Of a stretch of DNA of 64,000 nt, positions 1 to 8,234 are shown piece by piece. The stretch is from Streptomyces sp. NBC_00820 (GTDB taxonomy: Bacteria; Actinomycetota; Actinomycetes; Streptomycetales; Streptomycetaceae): NCBI RefSeq assembly GCF_036347055.1, contig NZ_CP108882.1, positions 5,622,501 to 5,686,500 on the forward strand, in the 5' to 3' direction. Within the stretch, counting starts at the first letter, position 1. Every line of letters begins with the position of its first letter. The translations under genes and the position numbers were made by a program. Under the pieces are notes generated by a model. It had not been told where the DNA came from. It was given only the letters and a program-made list of their open reading frames with translations, and did no database searches.

Positions 1-638
1 AGGCCCGCCCGGATCTCCTCCTCCGAGCGCCAGGCCCGCTCGTTCTCCAGCATCAGCGAGGAGATCGACAGACCCGTCTCCTTCGTCAGGCGCAGCAGCT
101 CGTCGCCCGTGCGGAAGGGGTACTTCAGGACGGTGTCGTCCAGCACGATGCGGTCCGCGCCGACCGCCTCCTCGTCCACGACGAAGCCGCCGCCGACCGA
201 GTAGTACGTCTTGGTGAGCAGCTCCGCGCCCGAGGCGTCGTACGCCCACAGGGTCATGCCGTTGGCGTGGTACGGCAGCGCCTTGCGGCGGTGCAGGACC
301 AGGTCGTCGTCGAAGGAGAAGGTGATCTCGCGCTCGCCGAGCAGGCTGAGCCGGCCCGCCTCCTTGATGCCCCGCACCCGCTCGTCGGCGCCCTCCACGT
401 CGACCGTGCGCGGGGAGGCGCCCTCCAGGCCGAGCAGCACCGCCTTCGGGGTGCCGTGGCCGTGGCCGGTCGCGCCGAGCGAGCCGTACAGCTCGCAGCG
501 CACGGACGCCACCGAGCCGAGCAGGTCCTCGTTGCGCAGGCGGCGCGCGAACATGCGCGCGGCGCGCATCGGGCCGACCGTATGAGAGCTGGACGGGCCG
601 ATGCCGATCGAGAACAGGTCGAAGACCGAGACGGCCAC
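1..638 (-). CDS. sdaA: L-serine ammonia-lyase (serine dehydratase), N-terminal part
   Basis: Deaminates L-serine to pyruvate and ammonia in the cytoplasm. The visible 212 residues carry the family's N-terminal GIGPSSSHTVGPMRAA motif (about residues 12-27) and the beta-domain that follows (SLGATGHGHGT). The iron-sulfur cysteines belong to the C-terminal domain, which lies beyond the left edge, so activity cannot be judged. Start chosen at GTG 638 because GAGGAG sits seven bases upstream. The gene lies 91 nt downstream of glyA on the same strand, so it is probably the last gene of the glycine-riboswitch cluster and removes serine made by GlyA. The gene is truncated only by the window edge. Confidence 0.93.
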   Translation of the reverse strand, partial: MAVSVFDLFSIGIGPSSSHTVGPMRAARMFARRLRNEDLLGSVASVRCELYGSLGATGHGHGTPKAVLLGLEGASPRTVDVEGADERVRGIKEAGRLSLLGEREITFSFDDDLVLHRRKALPYHANGMTLWAYDASGAELLTKTYYSVGGGFVVDEEAVGADRIVLDDTVLKYPFRTGDELLRLTKETGLSISSLMLENERAWRSEEEIRAG

Positions 639-729
639 GGGTGACTCCTCAATGCAGGGTGGTGCTGGGGCGGTGCGGGGACGGCATCGCGCACACCGTC
701 CAGTGTGCGCGATGCCGGATGAAACGGAC

Positions 730-1998
730 TTACTTGTTCAGGCCCGGGTACAGCGGGTACTTCGCGGCCAGGGCCGTGACCCGGGCCTTGAGGGCCTCCG
801 CGTTCGCCTCGTACGACGGCTTCAGCGTCTCGGCGATCACGTCCGCGACCTCGGCGAAGTCCTCGGCGGTGAAGCCGCGGGTGGCCAGGGCGGGCGTGCC
901 GATCCGCAGACCGGACGTGACCATCGGCGGGCGCGGGTCGTTCGGGACCGCGTTGCGGTTGACCGTGATGCCGACCTCGTGGAGGCGGTCCTCGGCCTGC
1001 TGCCCGTCCAGCTCGGAGTCGCGCAGGTCGACCAGGAGCAGGTGCACGTCCGTCCCGCCGGACAGGACGTTCACGCCGGCCTCGCGGGTGTCCGCCGCCG
1101 TCAGCCGCTCGGCGAGGATCTTCGCGCCCTCGACCGTACGGCGCTGGCGCTCCTTGAACTCCTCGCCCGCGGCGACCTTGAAGGAGACCGCCTTGGCCGC
1201 GATCACGTGCTCCAGGGGGCCGCCCTGGAAGCCCGGGAAGACGGACGAGTTCAGCTTCTTCGCGAAGTCCTTCTTGGCGAGGATGATGCCGCCGCGCGGA
1301 CCGCCGAGCGTCTTGTGGGTCGTGGAGGTGACCACGTCCGCGTACTCGACCGGGTTCGGGTGCAGACCGGCGGCGACCAGGCCCGCGAAGTGCGCCATGT
1401 CGACCCACAGGAACGCCCCGACCTCGTCGGCGATCCGGCGGAACTCGGCGAAGTCCAGCTGGCGCGGGTACGCCGACCAGCCGGCGATGATCACCTTGGG
1501 GCGGTGCTCCTTGGCGAGCCGCTCGACCTCGGCCATGTCGACCAGGCCGGCGTCGTCCACGTGGTACGCGACCACGTCGAACTGCTTGCCCGAGAAGTTC
1601 AGCCGCATCCCGTGGGTCAGGTGGCCGCCGTGCGCCAGGTCCAGGCCGAGGATGGTGTCCCCTGGCTGGGCCAGCGCGAACAGGGCCGCCTGGTTGGCGG
1701 AGGCGCCGGAGTGGGGCTGCACGTTGGCGTACTCGGCGCCGAACAGCTCCTTGACCCGGTCGATGGCGATCTGCTCGGCGACGTCGACGTGCTCGCAGCC
1801 GCCGTAGTAGCGGCGGCCCGGGTAGCCCTCGGCGTACTTGTTGGTCAGGACCGAACCCTGGGCCTCCATCACCGCGAGCGGCGCGAAGTTCTCGGAGGCG
1901 ATCATCTCCAGCGTCGACTGCTGACGCAGCAGCTCCGCGTCGACCGCCGCGGCGATCTCCGGGTCCAGCTCGTGCAGGGGCGTGTTCAGAACGGTCAT
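730..1998 (-). CDS. glyA: Serine hydroxymethyltransferase
   Basis: PLP enzyme that interconverts glycine plus methylene-tetrahydrofolate with serine plus tetrahydrofolate. The 422-residue length is normal. Visible family motifs are IASENFAP (33-40), [15 protein letters not shown] (53-67), and the PLP-binding [13 protein letters not shown] with the Schiff-base lysine at K229. The C-terminal [14 protein letters not shown] is also typical. ATG 1998 follows gcvH by 15 nt, so the two are very likely co-transcribed. Position between gcvH and sdaA suggests that methylene-THF made by glycine cleavage is used here to convert a second glycine to serine, which SdaA then deaminates. No missing residue was noted. 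Confidence 0.98.
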   Translation of the reverse strand: MTVLNTPLHELDPEIAAAVDAELLRQQSTLEMIASENFAPLAVMEAQGSVLTNKYAEGYPGRRYYGGCEHVDVAEQIAIDRVKELFGAEYANVQPHSGASANQAALFALAQPGDTILGLDLAHGGHLTHGMRLNFSGKQFDVVAYHVDDAGLVDMAEVERLAKEHRPKVIIAGWSAYPRQLDFAEFRRIADEVGAFLWVDMAHFAGLVAAGLHPNPVEYADVVTSTTHKTLGGPRGGIILAKKDFAKKLNSSVFPGFQGGPLEHVIAAKAVSFKVAAGEEFKERQRRTVEGAKILAERLTAADTREAGVNVLSGGTDVHLLLVDLRDSELDGQQAEDRLHEVGITVNRNAVPNDPRPPMVTSGLRIGTPALATRGFTAEDFAEVADVIAETLKPSYEANAEALKARVTALAAKYPLYPGLNK

Positions 1999-2013
1999 AC
2001 GACTACGACTCCC

Positions 2014-2391
2014 TCAGCCGGCGTTCTGGGCGGTGTACTCGTCGGCGGAGAGCAGGTCGCCCGGCTCCTCCGCCACGCGGACCTTGAACAGCCATCCGCC
2101 CTCGAAGGGGGCGGAGTTCACCAGGGACGGGTCGTCGACGACGTCCTGGTTGGCCTCCGTGACCACACCGGTGACCGGCGAGTACAGGTCGGACACGGAC
2201 TTGGTCGACTCCAGCTCGCCGCAGGTCTCCCCCGCGGTCACCTCGGAGCCGACCTCGGGAAGCTGGGCGAAGACGACATCGCCGAGCGCGTTGGCCGCGT
2301 ACTCGGTGATGCCGACCGTCGAGACGCCGTCCTCGGCGCCCGACAGCCACTCGTGCTCCTTGCTGTAGCGCAGCTGCTGCGGGTTGCTCAT
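2014..2391 (-). CDS. gcvH: Glycine cleavage system H protein (lipoyl carrier)
   Basis: Small lipoyl carrier that shuttles the methylamine group between the P, T and L proteins of the glycine cleavage system. 125 residues, usual for the family. The lipoylation site is in [13 protein letters not shown], with the modified lysine at K64. N-terminal RYSKEHEW is the usual start of the fold. GGAGA precedes ATG 2391. It is separated from gcvT by 349 nt containing a tandem repeat and hairpins, an unusually long gap for partners, so it may be transcribed in part from its own promoter; no convincing one was seen. Neither gcvP nor lpd is in the window. Confidence 0.97.
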   Translation of the reverse strand: MSNPQQLRYSKEHEWLSGAEDGVSTVGITEYAANALGDVVFAQLPEVGSEVTAGETCGELESTKSVSDLYSPVTGVVTEANQDVVDDPSLVNSAPFEGGWLFKVRVAEEPGDLLSADEYTAQNAG

Positions 2392-2556
2392 GGCCTGAAT
2401 TCTCCTGTACGCGGGGAGGTGCTGGTCAAAAGGGAAGTACTGAAACCGCTGGTGAGCGGGCGAATGTGCGCAGGGTCACGTACGGCGTCCGGCTTGATCG
2501 CGCGACCGCGCCCCAGCCTGCTGGGGCAGGTTGCCGGTGTCCACTTATCCGTGTGC

Positions 2557-2637
2557 CCCGTACGCCACGTGCGCTTCGGGTGTCTTGCGCGCCACGTGTG
2601 CTTCGTGTGGCCCGTACGGCACGCGTGTTTCGCGCGG
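2557..2637. repeat. Three tandem 27-bp degenerate repeats between gcvT and gcvH
   Basis: Units 2557-2583, 2584-2610 and 2611-2637 each have 27 bp and share the pattern CCCGTACGCCACGTG followed by YGCTTCG. A hairpin (CCCCAG-cctg-CTGGGG, 2511-2526) lies on the gcvH side. On the minus strand an open frame crosses the array with a 9-residue periodicity (TR-rich), but no family resemblance or strong ribosome binding site supports translation. It occupies most of the 349-nt gap inside an otherwise tight operon. Confidence 0.75.
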
Positions 2638-2672
2638 CGGCCCGGCGCGGGCCGGCCTGGGGCCTGGCCCGC

Positions 2673-2692
2673 CGGTCACGGGTCCGTGACCG
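2673..2692 (-). terminator. Perfect 9-bp stem-loop just after gcvT
   Basis: CGGTCACGG-gt-CCGTGACCG lies 49 nt downstream of the gcvT stop. It has a two-base loop and no U-run, so it may be a weak terminator, a pause or an mRNA stabiliser that separates gcvT expression from gcvH-glyA-sdaA. Confidence 0.45.
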
Positions 2693-2740
2693 TGTCACCG
2701 GTCCCGGCCCGCTCCCGCGTCGCCGCTCGCGCGCAGGGGG

Positions 2741-3883
2741 CTACTTCTGCCGCTTGTAGAACGGCAGCGCGACGACCTCGTACGGTTCGTGGCTGCCCCG
2801 GATGTCCACGCCGACACCCTCGGTGCCCGGTGCCGCGTGCGCCGCGTCGACGTACGCCATGGCGATGGGCTTGCCCAGGGTGGGGGAGGGGGCGCCGGAG
2901 GTGACCTCGCCGATCACCTCGCCGCCGGCGACGACGGCGTACCCGGCGCGCGGCACCCGGCGGCCCTCGGCGATCAACCCGACCAGGACGCGCGGCGGGT
3001 TCTGCTCGGCCCGCGCGGCGGCCTCGGTCAGCGCCTCGCGGCCCACGAAGTCGCCGTCCTTCTCGAACTTCACCACCCGGCCGAGCCCGGCGTCGAACGG
3101 CGTCAGGGACGTCGTCAGCTCGTGCCCGTACAGCGGCATGCCCGCCTCCAGGCGCAGGGTGTCCCGGCAGGACAGGCCGCACGGCACCAGGCCGACGTCC
3201 TCGCCCGCCCGGGTCAGGGCCTGCCACAGCTCCACGGCGTGCTCCGGCTTCACGAACAGCTCGAAGCCGTCCTCGCCGGTGTAGCCGGTGCGGGCGATCA
3301 GCGCCGGGACGCCGGCGACGGTGCCGGGCAGGCCCGCGTAGTACTTCAGGCCGTCCAGGTCGGCGTCCGTGAGGGACTTCAGGATGCCGGGGGACTCGGG
3401 GCCCTGGACGGCGAGGAGCGCGTAGGCGTCACGGTCGTCGCGGACCTCGGCGTCGAAGCCCGCGGCCCGCTCGGTCAGCGCGTCGAGGACGACCTGCGCG
3501 TTGGAGGCGTTGGCGACGACCATGTACGTGGACGAACCGGCCTCGGCCTCGGCCAGCCGGTAGACGATCAGGTCGTCCAGGATGCCGCCGTCGGCCTGGC
3601 AGATCATCGTGTAGCGGGCGCGGCCGACACCGATCGAGGCGATGTTGCCGACGAGGGCGTGGTTGAGGAGGGCGGCCGCCTCGGGGCCGGTGACCGTGAT
3701 CTCGCCCATGTGCGAGAGGTCGAAGAGACCGGCCCGGGTGCGCACCGCGACGTGCTCGTCGCGCTCGGAGCCGTACCGCAGGGGCATGTCCCAGCCGGCG
3801 AAATCGGTCATGGTGGCGCCCAGTTCGCGATGCAGGGCATCGAGAGCGGTACGGCGGGGCTGACGGGATTCGGTACTGCTCAT
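2741..3883 (-). CDS. gcvT: Glycine cleavage system T protein (aminomethyltransferase)
   Basis: Transfers the methylene group from aminomethylated H protein to tetrahydrofolate, releasing ammonia. 380 residues from ATG 3883. Motifs include FDLSHMGE near the N terminus, RTGYTGEDGFE in the middle and GLSCRDTLRLEAGMPLYGHEL, all characteristic of the THF-binding T protein, plus the C-terminal barrel. The frame stays open upstream to 3967, but that extension runs through the second glycine aptamer and is therefore not coding; the start at 3883 leaves a 43-nt expression platform. First gene of the gcvT-gcvH-glyA-sdaA group and the direct target of the riboswitch. Confidence 0.97.
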   Translation of the reverse strand: MSSTESRQPRRTALDALHRELGATMTDFAGWDMPLRYGSERDEHVAVRTRAGLFDLSHMGEITVTGPEAAALLNHALVGNIASIGVGRARYTMICQADGGILDDLIVYRLAEAEAGSSTYMVVANASNAQVVLDALTERAAGFDAEVRDDRDAYALLAVQGPESPGILKSLTDADLDGLKYYAGLPGTVAGVPALIARTGYTGEDGFELFVKPEHAVELWQALTRAGEDVGLVPCGLSCRDTLRLEAGMPLYGHELTTSLTPFDAGLGRVVKFEKDGDFVGREALTEAAARAEQNPPRVLVGLIAEGRRVPRAGYAVVAGGEVIGEVTSGAPSPTLGKPIAMAYVDAAHAAPGTEGVGVDIRGSHEPYEVVALPFYKRQK

Positions 3884-3926
3884 CGGTCGGTCGTCTCCCA
3901 GAGGCATGACGGGCGAGGAAGGTCCT

Positions 3927-4140
3927 CCCCATCTGTCATCGGAACCTGAGAGGTTCGCCATGACCACCGGCTCGGGAAGAGCCGCGGGTCACGACTTGCA
4001 CCTTGGGTGGGGCCACTGTCGCAGCGGCCCGCTTTTCAGATGTGCCTCGCCCGCGCGGTAACGGGGCCTGAGAGATTCAAGGGAGGGACTTGCTCCTTCG
4101 GCGCCCCAGCGAGACATGCTGCCGGGGACTCTCCCGCGCG
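3927..4140 (-). promoter_or_regulatory. Tandem (two-aptamer) glycine riboswitch
   Basis: Two aptamers in series on the minus strand. Aptamer 1 closes with CGCGCGG (4140-4134) against CCGCGCG (4057-4051). Aptamer 2 closes with CCCCA (4012-4008) against TGGGG (3931-3927). Each has the conserved CTCTCAGG-type segment: AATCTCTCAGGCCCC in aptamer 1 and AACCTCTCAGGTTCC in aptamer 2. A short linker joins them, as in the classical cooperative tandem glycine riboswitch. The platform of 43 nt before gcvT contains the GGGAGA ribosome-binding region. Glycine riboswitches before gcvT are known in streptomycetes, where they switch expression on with glycine; the mechanism here (translation or termination) is not visible. 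Confidence 0.95.
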
Positions 4141-4325
4141 GATTCAAACGGCCGGTATGCAGTTGGCGCGCACATCATTGCACGCCCCGGCCCGCCCCTG
4201 AAGGGCACGTCAGTTGTAACCGATCCGTGGCAGTACGCGCACCGAACCGCCGGACATCGCGCATTACCTTCTCTTTACATTACGAGGGCAGGGATCCCCC
4301 GAGCCCACAGGGGAGGACGATCACG

Positions 4326-5018
4326 GTGAACAGGACCACGGCGTACGCCGCCACCACCGGCATCGCGGTGCCGAAGCAGCCCTCCGCCCCCGCCCGCGAG
4401 CGCCTGGCCGGGCGGCCGTCCGCGGCCGTCCGCGACCTGCGCGACCACGCCGGGCACAGCCCGCACACCCTGCACTTCGGCCCCAGGGACCTGGTGGTGA
4501 TCACCGGGCTGCCCGGCAGCGGCAAGTCCACCCTGATGCACCGCGTGGTCACCGGCCCCCGCGTCGACTCCCAGGACGCCCGCGACCGCTGGGACGCCCG
4601 CGCCCCCCGCCTCCTGCCGTACGCGCTCTACCGCCCCCTGGTCCGCCTCGCCCACTACGCCGGGCTGCGCCGCGCCCTGCGCGGCGGCGAGGGAGTGGTC
4701 GTGCACGACTGCGGCACCCAGGCCTGGGTGCGCGCGTGGCTGGCCCGCGAGGCCCGCCGCCGCGGCGGCACCCTGCACCTGCTCCTCCTGGACGTCTCCG
4801 CCGGCACCGCCCGGGAGGGCCAGCGCGAGCGCGGCCGCGAGGTGTCCCGGTACGCCTTCAGCCGCCACCGCCGTACGAACGCCCGGCTGCTGCGCGCGGT
4901 GGAGCGGGGCGAACCGCCCGCCGGGTGCGGCTCGGCGGTGCTGCTGGACCGGGACGCGGTGGACGTCCTGCGGCGGATCGTGTTCACCGGGGGTGGCTCT
5001 GTCACCGGCACCGGCTAG
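4326..5018 (+). CDS. AAA/P-loop ATP-binding protein (zeta-toxin/kinase-like)
   Basis: 230 residues from GTG 4326, which is preceded by GGGGAGGA. A perfect Walker A motif GLPGSGKST occurs at residues 61-69 after a hydrophobic strand (LVVITGLPG). Later LHLLLLDVS and RHRRTNARLL resemble the central strand and lid arginines of small P-loop kinases such as gluconate or adenylylsulfate kinases. Substrate unknown. It is divergent from the glycine riboswitch operon and is followed 41 nt later by an SseB-family gene, so the three plus-strand genes may form a loose unit. I recognise the fold class only. Confidence 0.85.
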   Translation: MNRTTAYAATTGIAVPKQPSAPARERLAGRPSAAVRDLRDHAGHSPHTLHFGPRDLVVITGLPGSGKSTLMHRVVTGPRVDSQDARDRWDARAPRLLPYALYRPLVRLAHYAGLRRALRGGEGVVVHDCGTQAWVRAWLAREARRRGGTLHLLLLDVSAGTAREGQRERGREVSRYAFSRHRRTNARLLRAVERGEPPAGCGSAVLLDRDAVDVLRRIVFTGGGSVTGTG

Positions 5019-5059
5019 CCTTTTGAGCCACAGCATGGTTCCCAGCAGGCGGTAGGCAC

Positions 5060-5851
5060 ATGGACTTCCCGGCGGACTTCCCCGCTGACTTCCCGGCACA
5101 GGCGCATCCCCACCCGCACGGCGGGTGGCCCGGCAACGAACTGGAGGAGGTGCTCTCGGCCTCCGTCGGCATCCCCTCGGCGGGCGGACGGATCGTCGAG
5201 GTCCTGGGCCGCAGCCTCGTCTGGGTCCCGCTGCCCAACGGCGGCTCCCCCGAAAGCAGTTCGCTCGACCTGCCCACCCTCGACATCGAAGGCCAGGTGT
5301 ACGTCCCGGTCTTCAGTTCCGAGGAACAGTTCCGGCAGGTGGTCGGCTCCCACATGTCGTTCACCATCGCCCCGGCCGTGGAGTTCGCCCGCGGCCTGCC
5401 GCCGCAGGCGGGCATCGCCGTCAACCCCGGCGGTGTGGTCGGCGTCCCGCTGCCGCCGGAGGCGGTCGCCGAGCTGTGCCGTTCGGGCCACAGCCCGCTG
5501 GAGGGCCTCGGCGGCGGCGGCCGGGTCCGCCTGTACGAGCCCGACTGGCAGGACGACCCGGTCGACTTCCTCGCCGCGGCGTCCGCCGAGTTCGCCGCGA
5601 CGGGCGTGGTCCGCACCGCCCGCCGCTGCCTGGCCGCCATCGAGACGGCCGACCCGGTGATGTTCGTCGGCGTCGAACTCTCCTCGTGGGAAGGCGACCT
5701 GCGCGCCCTCCCCCTGGAGGCCCTCGGCAGGGCCCTCGGCAAGGTCCCGGTCCCGTGGCCGGTCAACCTGGTCCTCCTGGACGTCACCGAGGACCCGGTG
5801 GCGGAGTGGCTCAAGACCAACGTGCGCCCCTTCCACCAAAACGGGCACTGA
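5060..5851 (+). CDS. SseB-family protein (first copy)
   Basis: 263 residues. The N-terminal half has the SseB domain pattern (NELEEVLSAS, then VWVPLPNGG, QVYVPVFSSEEQF, VNPGGVVGVPLP), and the C-terminal half has the second SseB domain (VVRTARRCLAAIETADPVMFVGVEL, ending WLKTNVRPF). E. coli SseB is named for enhanced serine sensitivity when overexpressed, but its biochemical role is unclear. The N terminus starts with a small DFPADFPADFPA repeat. Lies close to a divergent operon for glycine/serine breakdown, which makes the family name intriguing but proves nothing. A 23-bp tandem duplication overlaps its stop codon. Confidence 0.88.
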   Translation: MDFPADFPADFPAQAHPHPHGGWPGNELEEVLSASVGIPSAGGRIVEVLGRSLVWVPLPNGGSPESSSLDLPTLDIEGQVYVPVFSSEEQFRQVVGSHMSFTIAPAVEFARGLPPQAGIAVNPGGVVGVPLPPEAVAELCRSGHSPLEGLGGGGRVRLYEPDWQDDPVDFLAAASAEFAATGVVRTARRCLAAIETADPVMFVGVELSSWEGDLRALPLEALGRALGKVPVPWPVNLVLLDVTEDPVAEWLKTNVRPFHQNGH

Positions 5852-5876
5852 AGTTCCACCGAAGCGGGCACTGAAG
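5831..5876. repeat. 23-bp tandem near-duplication spanning a stop codon
   Basis: Copies 5831-5853 and 5854-5876 both read TTCCACC, then AAAA or GAAG, then CGGGCACTGAAG. They differ at two positions. The first copy encodes the last residues and TGA of the SseB-family protein; since 23 is not a multiple of three, the second copy would be out of frame. Confidence 0.85.
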
Positions 5877-5877
5877 C

Positions 5878-5925
5878 ACCTCAGGGGCACGGGGAACTGC
5901 GCGACGTGCCACAACGCACCGGTAC
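5878..5925. repeat. Common Streptomyces intergenic repeat
   Basis: CCTCAGGGGCACGGGGAACT followed by GCGCGACGTGCCACAACGC matches, from memory, a short repeat found in many Streptomyces intergenic regions (AGGGGCGCGGGGAACTGCGC class). Function unknown. Confidence 0.65.
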
Positions 5926-6011
5926 TCGCGCACGGACCCGAGGTCCTGGCCCGGCAGGCGCTTAAGCTGTCTCCCAAACGAGGGGCAATCCAAGAAGGGC
6001 CGGTACGACAG

Positions 6012-6821
6012 GTGAGCGCGAGCCACAGCGGCAGCGTCGAGCACATGCTGCGCCAGGTCACCCCCGGGCGCTACGACGCCTACGAGGCATTGCTGCGCGC
6101 CCTCGCCACTCCCTCCTCCGGCCAGATCTGGATGCTCCTGTGGCACGGCCAGGCCGGCTCCCCGGACGCGCAGTACGGGAACATGGAGGTCGAAGGCCTC
6201 GGCTACGCCCCCTGTGTGACGTCCGCGCAGGAACTCTCGGCCAGTGGCTGGAACCGGTCCTACGAGGTGGTCGACGGCCTCGACGTGGCCCGCACCCTCT
6301 ACCCCGACCACTACGGCCTCTGGCTCAACCCGCACGCCCCCGGCGGCGGCGTCGGCGTCCCCTGGCTGGACCTGCGCCGCATCGCCACCGGCCTGGACCG
6401 CCAGCCGGCCGGCCCGCTCCGCCTCTCCGAACCCGCCATCGAGGTCCCGCAGTTCTACGCCCTGCTCGCGCAGAACGCCCACCGCACCCCCGCGCTGCGC
6501 GCCCTGCGCCGCGCCTGGGTGCAGCCCACGCTCGGGGCGCCGTACCTCGCCATCGGCCTGGACGTGTACGACGCCTCACCGGCCGCCGTCGACTCGGTCC
6601 GGGCGATGATGCAGAGCTCCGTCGGCGCGGTACCCGAGGGCCTGCCCGTCTCCACGGTCGTGATGACCGACGACTACGACCCGGTAGTCATGTGGATGCG
6701 CGCCAACTCCCGGCCGTTCTACGACCGCGACGCCCACGCCGCGCCCCAGCCTCAGGTCCTGCCCCAGACCCAGGCTCCGGCCCCGGGGTACGGCTACCCG
6801 CCGGTGCACGGCGGCTACTGA
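6012..6821 (+). CDS. SseB-family protein (second copy)
   Basis: 269 residues from GTG 6012 with AGAAGGG upstream. Shares domain order and C-terminal signature with the gene at 5060 (this one ends VVMWMRANSRPF, the other EWLKTNVRPF), so the two are diverged paralogues. Conserved pieces include YEALLRAL, YGNMEVEGLGYAPCVTSA, LWLNPHAPGGGVGVPWLDLR and LAIGLDVYDASPAAVDSVR. The last 40 residues are a Pro/Gln/Ala/Gly-rich tail. Cytoplasmic, no signal peptide or membrane segment. Function unknown. An intergenic repeat separates it from its neighbour. Confidence 0.87.
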   Translation: MSASHSGSVEHMLRQVTPGRYDAYEALLRALATPSSGQIWMLLWHGQAGSPDAQYGNMEVEGLGYAPCVTSAQELSASGWNRSYEVVDGLDVARTLYPDHYGLWLNPHAPGGGVGVPWLDLRRIATGLDRQPAGPLRLSEPAIEVPQFYALLAQNAHRTPALRALRRAWVQPTLGAPYLAIGLDVYDASPAAVDSVRAMMQSSVGAVPEGLPVSTVVMTDDYDPVVMWMRANSRPFYDRDAHAAPQPQVLPQTQAPAPGYGYPPVHGGY

Positions 6822-6959
6822 GTCAAATACCTGCGCGGGAAAAGGCTTTGCACTCGGTCACCACCGAACTCGCCCACTCCGCACACATCTTCGCGCGTAG
6901 ACACCGATCGGTCCGCCCCATTCGCGCCGAATCGACACCTTGCCCCAACTGGACCCTGT

Positions 6960-6991
6960 CCGTTACCCGTTACCCAGAGATCGGATAACGG
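6960..6991. promoter_or_regulatory. Possible operator upstream of the peptide transporter
   Basis: Within the 359-nt gene-free stretch 6822-7180. CCGTTA (6960-6965) and TAACGG (6986-6991) form an inverted repeat, and the left arm is tandemly repeated (CCGTTAC CCGTTAC). A second perfect hairpin GCCGCCAG-ct-CTGGCGGC lies at 7028-7045. The stretch is less GC-rich than its surroundings, as expected for a promoter region. Regulator unknown. Confidence 0.4.
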
Positions 6992-7180
6992 AACCCCCAG
7001 CAACGCATCACGTTTGCGCATACTTTCGCCGCCAGCTCTGGCGGCTGATCGCAACCACACTGAAGACTCCCGAGTCAAGACGCGAGGTTGTGATGACCTC
7101 GTGGTCGAGTGCAAGTCGACAAAGCCGCAATCTGCGGCGAGCACAGGCCGGTCACCACCGGCGAGAGGGGTCGGGTCACT

Positions 7181-8179
7181 GTGACCGCACCGATCGAGAC
7201 CACCGATACGGCAGCCGAGACACAGCCGGAAGCTGTCCTCGCCGGTGTCGGTAAGGGGCAGATCGAGGGTCGTTCCCTTGGACAGATCGCCTGGACCCGG
7301 TTCAAGAAGGACAGAGCCGCCGTCGCCGGCGCCGTCATCGTGATTCTGCTGGTCCTCCTCGCGGTCCTCTCGCGTCCCCTCCAGTCCGTGTTCGGGCTCG
7401 ACCCCAACGCCTTCCACCAGGACCTCATCGACGCCAACACCTCGCTGCCCAAGGGCGCCTGGGGCGGCATGAGCGGCGACCACCTCCTCGGCCTGGACCC
7501 GAAGTTCGGCCGGGACATCGCCACCCGCATCCTCGAGGGCTCCTGGGTCTCGCTGGTGGTCGCGTTCGGTGCCACGGTCCTGTCCAACGTGATCGGCGCG
7601 ATCATGGGCGTCGTCGCGGGTTACTACGGCGGCCGGGTCGACTCGGTCATCAGCCGCCTGATGGACACCTTCCTGGCCTTCCCCCTCCTGCTGTTCGCGA
7701 TCGCCATCTCCGCCACCCTTCAGGGCGGCGCCTTCGGCCTGAACGGCCTGCCGCTCCACCTGAGCGTGCTCATCTTCGTCATCGGCTTCTTCAACTGGCC
7801 CTACCTGGGCCGGATCGTGCGCGGCCAGACCCTCGCCCTGCGGGAGCGCGAGTTCGTCGACGCCTCCCGCGGCATGGGTGCCCGCGGCCCGTACATCCTC
7901 TTCCGCGAGCTGATGCCGAACCTGGTCGGCCCGATCATCGTCTACTCGACGCTGCTGATCCCGACCAACATCCTCTTCGAGGCCTCCCTGAGCTTCCTCG
8001 GCGTCGGTATCCAGCCGCCGCAGGCCTCGTGGGGCGGCATGCTCCGCGAAGCGGTGACCTACTACCAGGTCGATCCCGAGTACATGATCGTGCCCGGTCT
8101 CGCCATCTTCGTGACTGTCCTGGCGTTCAACCTGCTCGGTGACGGTCTGCGTGATGCTCTCGACCCGCGCAGCCGCTGA
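7181..8179 (+). CDS. Oligopeptide ABC transporter permease (OppC/DppC type)
   Basis: Inner-membrane permease. From GTG 7181 it has 332-333 residues; the frame is open to 7109 but the 24 extra residues are not family-like. The N-terminal tail (about 45 residues) precedes the first membrane segment VAGAVIVILLVLLAVL; five further segments follow. The binding-protein-dependent transport loop EFVDASRGMGARGPYILFRE marks contact with the ATPases. Ends YSTLLIPTNILFEASLSFLGVGIQPP, typical of DppC-like proteins. First gene of a five-gene operon ordered permease, binding protein, permease, ATPase, ATPase, which is the order of bldKABCDE in Streptomyces. Confidence 0.95.
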   Translation: MTAPIETTDTAAETQPEAVLAGVGKGQIEGRSLGQIAWTRFKKDRAAVAGAVIVILLVLLAVLSRPLQSVFGLDPNAFHQDLIDANTSLPKGAWGGMSGDHLLGLDPKFGRDIATRILEGSWVSLVVAFGATVLSNVIGAIMGVVAGYYGGRVDSVISRLMDTFLAFPLLLFAIAISATLQGGAFGLNGLPLHLSVLIFVIGFFNWPYLGRIVRGQTLALREREFVDASRGMGARGPYILFRELMPNLVGPIIVYSTLLIPTNILFEASLSFLGVGIQPPQASWGGMLREAVTYYQVDPEYMIVPGLAIFVTVLAFNLLGDGLRDALDPRSR

Positions 8180-8234
8180 GGCCCGCGTCCGAGAGCCCAA
8201 TAAGTTTCCGACAATGGAGGGGAAAACGCCCATC

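Noticed and set aside
3884..3967. N-terminal extension of gcvT
   Set aside because: Frame passes through the second glycine aptamer, so it is structured leader, not coding.
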